Positions 61,813-64,000 of a stretch of DNA of 64,000 nt are shown here, in pieces. Source of the DNA: Desulfospira joergensenii DSM 10085. Its GTDB lineage: Bacteria; Desulfobacterota; Desulfobacteria; Desulfobacterales; Desulfobacteraceae. Each line of letters begins with the position of its first letter. Positions within the stretch are counted from its first letter, which is position 1. The position numbers and the translations under genes are program-made. Where the stretch lies: the NCBI RefSeq assembly GCF_000420085.1, contig NZ_ATUG01000002.1:1550001-1614000 (forward strand), in the 5' to 3' direction. The notes under the pieces were generated by a model. The model saw only the letters and a list, made by a program, of their open reading frames with translations. It searched no databases and had not been told where the DNA came from.

Positions 61813-63792
61813 TCAAGCCGGGAAAAGGGAGAGCTGATTGCGCCGGGCATCGGCGTGCTGGATGGCGACCTGGATAAGATCCCCGCTTTTGAGCTGATAT
61901 CCGGATGCAGGCATCCTGGCCTCCAGCATGAACTCCTTGATCAGGATATTGTAATAATCCCTGTGGCGTTCCAGAACCAAGGCTTCAAAATCCTGGCCTT
62001 TTACAGACTCCAGATATTTGATCAGCCAGTACCGTTTCCTGGATCCCTGGATGCGGCCGGCATTGACCATGGGAATGGAAATGGTCTGGAGGATTTCGTC
62101 CAGTTCCTGTTTGGAGTAGGGCTGTCCAAAACCCAGGATGGCCTTGATCTGTCTCTGGGTGAGCAAATCGTGGTAGCGCCGGATCGGGGATGTGGCCGTG
62201 ACATAGGCCTTGACCCCCAGCCCGGAATGGGATTCCGGCGTGGTGCCGATCACAGCCCGGCTCAGCTGTTTCCTCTGCATGAAATTGGGCATCAGGGCGA
62301 GTTCGATCCCGCTGAACAGCCTCTGTTTAGGGGGGGCCTGGGACCGGAATACAGCAGGGACCTCATTGTCGGCCAGGAATTTGGCCATGAGGGAGTTGGC
62401 AAAGATCATCATCTCCGATACCAGCATCCTGGAGGGGTTTTCCCGGTCCACCTTGGAATACCGGATTTCCCGGTTTTCTTCCAGCCATACGTTGACCTCG
62501 GGCAGGGTGATCTGGATGGCCCCGGCCTTGAGTCTCTTTTCCCTGAGCAGGGTGGCGATTTTATACAGACTGGTGATGGGGTCGTTTTTTCCGTTGAGAA
62601 GATTGGCCTCTGTATAGCTCATCTGCTGATGAACCTTGATAATGCTGGGGACGATCTTATAATCCCGGACCTCAAAAAACCGGTTCATCTGAATCAGGGT
62701 GGAAATCCCCGGCCTGAGTTCATCCTGTCTTAAACTGCAGAGATCTTCGGACAGGGAGGAGGGAATCATGGGCAGTTTGTCGTCGGGCATGTAAATGGAG
62801 CTGCCCCTCTGTCTGGCGGCCATGTCAATGGGATCCCCGGATTTGATATAGGCGCCCACGTCAATGATGTGGATACCCAGGCAGTATCCTCCTTCGGTGC
62901 TTTCCAGGCTGATGGCATCGTCGTAGTCCAAAGTGGACTGGCCGTCAATGGTGACCAGGGGCAGATGGGTCAGGTCTTTTCTGCAGGGATCCTTATAAAC
63001 GGCTGCATGGGTCCTGGACAGTTTTTTGGCGGTCTGCATGACCGGGTCTGAGAATCGTGTGGGGACCTGGAGGGTCAAAAGATCCAGGTTTTCATCCGTG
63101 TCCCAGATTCCGCACCGGACAAAGTAGTTAAACAGAGGATCCGGGGTGGTCAGGCCGGACTTCTTGATCATCTGTCTGGCCATGGCAGATGTGTTTGAAT
63201 CGCTGCCGAAGAGATAATAGGATTTTAGGATTTCAAGGACAGCGCCGTCCGGCCGGGCAGACTCATTCCCGGATTTGGACATGGCTGTCAGCCATTGGAT
63301 CCCTTTCTGGATAATATGCTCTTTTTTTTCGGTTTCTTCGATCTGGCGTTTTTTTGCCTTGACCTGGTCCGGCGTATACGGGGCAAACAAAAGCTTATTG
63401 AATTTAAAGTAGAGCCGGTCCTTGAAAAAGGCCCGGATCACTGCGGCCTCATGGTCAGGGGTCAGGGGAGGATCAAAGCAGAACAAGGTCATGGCAGAAA
63501 TATCAATGTCCCCGGATTCTTCATGGAGAATTTCCCAGAGTTCCCGGATGTCGATGGCTTCGGAGAGTTTTTTCCTGTTTTCGGTGATCTCTTTCAGCGA
63601 ATTGACCAGGGTGGTTCTGGGCTGGGCCGTGTCCAGGCGCAGGGGGGCTATATGGGAGAGTCTGTTTTCCGAAAAATTGACTTCCCTGCTGTTTTCATTG
63701 AGTAATCTGAGCTTGCCTTTTTGCTGGCTTAATATTACTGCTGAAATAATTTTCTGTTGATCAATATATTCTACGACGGCCCCGATATTCAT
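61813..63792 (-). CDS. RNase II/RNase R family exoribonuclease
   Basis: 659 residues, shorter than RNase R (~750). RNB catalytic domain near residue 280: VTIDGQSTLDYDDAISLE with the Mg-binding aspartates; then IHIIDVGAYIKSGDPIDMAARQRGSSIYMPD and VTATSPIRRYHDLLTQRQI. The N-terminal part is a divergent cold-shock-like region and the C-terminus lacks an obvious full S1 domain. Degrades RNA from the 3' end. Confidence 0.9.
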   Translation of the reverse strand: MNIGAVVEYIDQQKIISAVILSQQKGKLRLLNENSREVNFSENRLSHIAPLRLDTAQPRTTLVNSLKEITENRKKLSEAIDIRELWEILHEESGDIDISAMTLFCFDPPLTPDHEAAVIRAFFKDRLYFKFNKLLFAPYTPDQVKAKKRQIEETEKKEHIIQKGIQWLTAMSKSGNESARPDGAVLEILKSYYLFGSDSNTSAMARQMIKKSGLTTPDPLFNYFVRCGIWDTDENLDLLTLQVPTRFSDPVMQTAKKLSRTHAAVYKDPCRKDLTHLPLVTIDGQSTLDYDDAISLESTEGGYCLGIHIIDVGAYIKSGDPIDMAARQRGSSIYMPDDKLPMIPSSLSEDLCSLRQDELRPGISTLIQMNRFFEVRDYKIVPSIIKVHQQMSYTEANLLNGKNDPITSLYKIATLLREKRLKAGAIQITLPEVNVWLEENREIRYSKVDRENPSRMLVSEMMIFANSLMAKFLADNEVPAVFRSQAPPKQRLFSGIELALMPNFMQRKQLSRAVIGTTPESHSGLGVKAYVTATSPIRRYHDLLTQRQIKAILGFGQPYSKQELDEILQTISIPMVNAGRIQGSRKRYWLIKYLESVKGQDFEALVLERHRDYYNILIKEFMLEARMPASGYQLKSGDLIQVAIQHADARRNQLSLFPA

Positions 63793-63908
63793 GAGTCAGA
63801 CAATAACAGGAAGGGGGGTCAAAGTCAAACCCGGGAACTCACCGGATAAGGCCGTTTTGCCGGGGAATCGCCTTGAAAATTGGGCCTGGATGACATAGAA
63901 TATTTTTC

Positions 63909-64000
63909 ATGGGCAAGCGGGAAAAAAACAGAAAGAAAAAAAGAGTACCGGTTATTGAATCCGACCATGATCTTTACCGGGCATTCATCGGAAAAGAGAA
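63909..64000 (+). CDS. Start of an unrecognised lysine/arginine-rich protein (cut by window end)
   Basis: An open frame of 30 codons from ATG 63909 to the window edge: a very basic start (KREKNRKKKR), then a mixed region. No ribosome site of note upstream. Too short to identify. Confidence 0.35.
   Translation, partial: MGKREKNRKKKRVPVIESDHDLYRAFIGKE

Noticed and set aside
61636..62733. 365-codon plus-strand frame opposite the RNase II-family gene
   Set aside because: Shadow of the conserved RNB gene; Gly/Phe/Asp-rich translation typical of antisense reading.
1..64000. CRISPR arrays, prophage and integrase genes
   Set aside because: No regularly spaced short repeats, no cas-like genes, no phage structural genes and no integrase were seen on either strand.

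Overview
The window looks like a chromosome segment of a strictly anaerobic, probably sulfate-reducing member of the Desulfobacterota (Desulfobacteraceae-like). This is inferred from gene content: an indolepyruvate:ferredoxin oxidoreductase next to an aryl-CoA ligase, two subunits of a sodium-pumping decarboxylase, a CoA-disulfide-reductase/rhodanese fusion, a TRAP transporter, a ferredoxin-like DUF362 protein and a PurD-PurE fusion with a split PurH. No marker gene fixes the genus.

Positions 1 to about 11.6 kb are AT-richer, loosely packed accessory DNA. A MalT-type regulator (cut by the window edge) faces a 2-keto-4-pentenoate hydratase-family gene across a palindrome-rich promoter. Two different insertion sequences sit inside two different genes: an ISL3 element in a LysE/RhtB exporter and an IS4-like element in an NnrU/ICMT-type methyltransferase. 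For both, removing the IS plus one target duplication restores the reading frame exactly. An alpha/beta hydrolase in the same region is broken, or recoded, at a U UUU UUA heptamer. A tRNA-Leu(CAA) with its own terminator marks the right border of this region.

From about 12.3 to 28.9 kb the DNA is GC-rich and looks like core genome: a minus-strand run (YrdC/Sua5, PurD-PurE fusion, D-Ala-D-Ala ligase, two small proteins), GerM-EF-G, a BepA-like protease, a CheX-like protein, a complete BMP-type nucleoside ABC transporter, and a cNMP-domain protein with OadG and OadB.

From 29.0 to 36.5 kb an AraC regulator precedes IorA-IorB-PaaK-DctP-DctQ-DctM, a compact unit that would import an aryl acid and/or convert aryl-pyruvates and aryl-acetates to CoA thioesters.

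From 36.9 to 45.2 kb lies the most unusual locus. A soluble PAS histidine kinase and a response regulator with a SARP-like (winged helix plus BTAD) output precede six genes for exported proteins: a small glycine-rich repeat protein, a small secreted protein, a YbjN-fold protein, a lipoprotein, a CsgG/HfaB-like lipoprotein with a peptidoglycan-binding tail, and a 720-residue repeat protein built on the same motif as the small one. Four direct repeats at exact 11-bp spacing precede the first exported-protein gene, as expected for a SARP-type activator. I read this as a dedicated two-component-controlled surface fibre (curli/Hfa-like) system.

From 45.2 to 64 kb come mostly housekeeping and metabolic genes (thioesterase, acyltransferase, CoADR-rhodanese, DMT exporter, J-domain protein, DUF362 protein, YkgJ protein, split PurH, peptide ABC binding protein, alpha/beta hydrolase, RNase II/R). 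They are interrupted by an AT-rich 828-residue SIR2-STAND-like gene (probable phage defence) and by two copies of a ~170-bp palindromic intergenic repeat.
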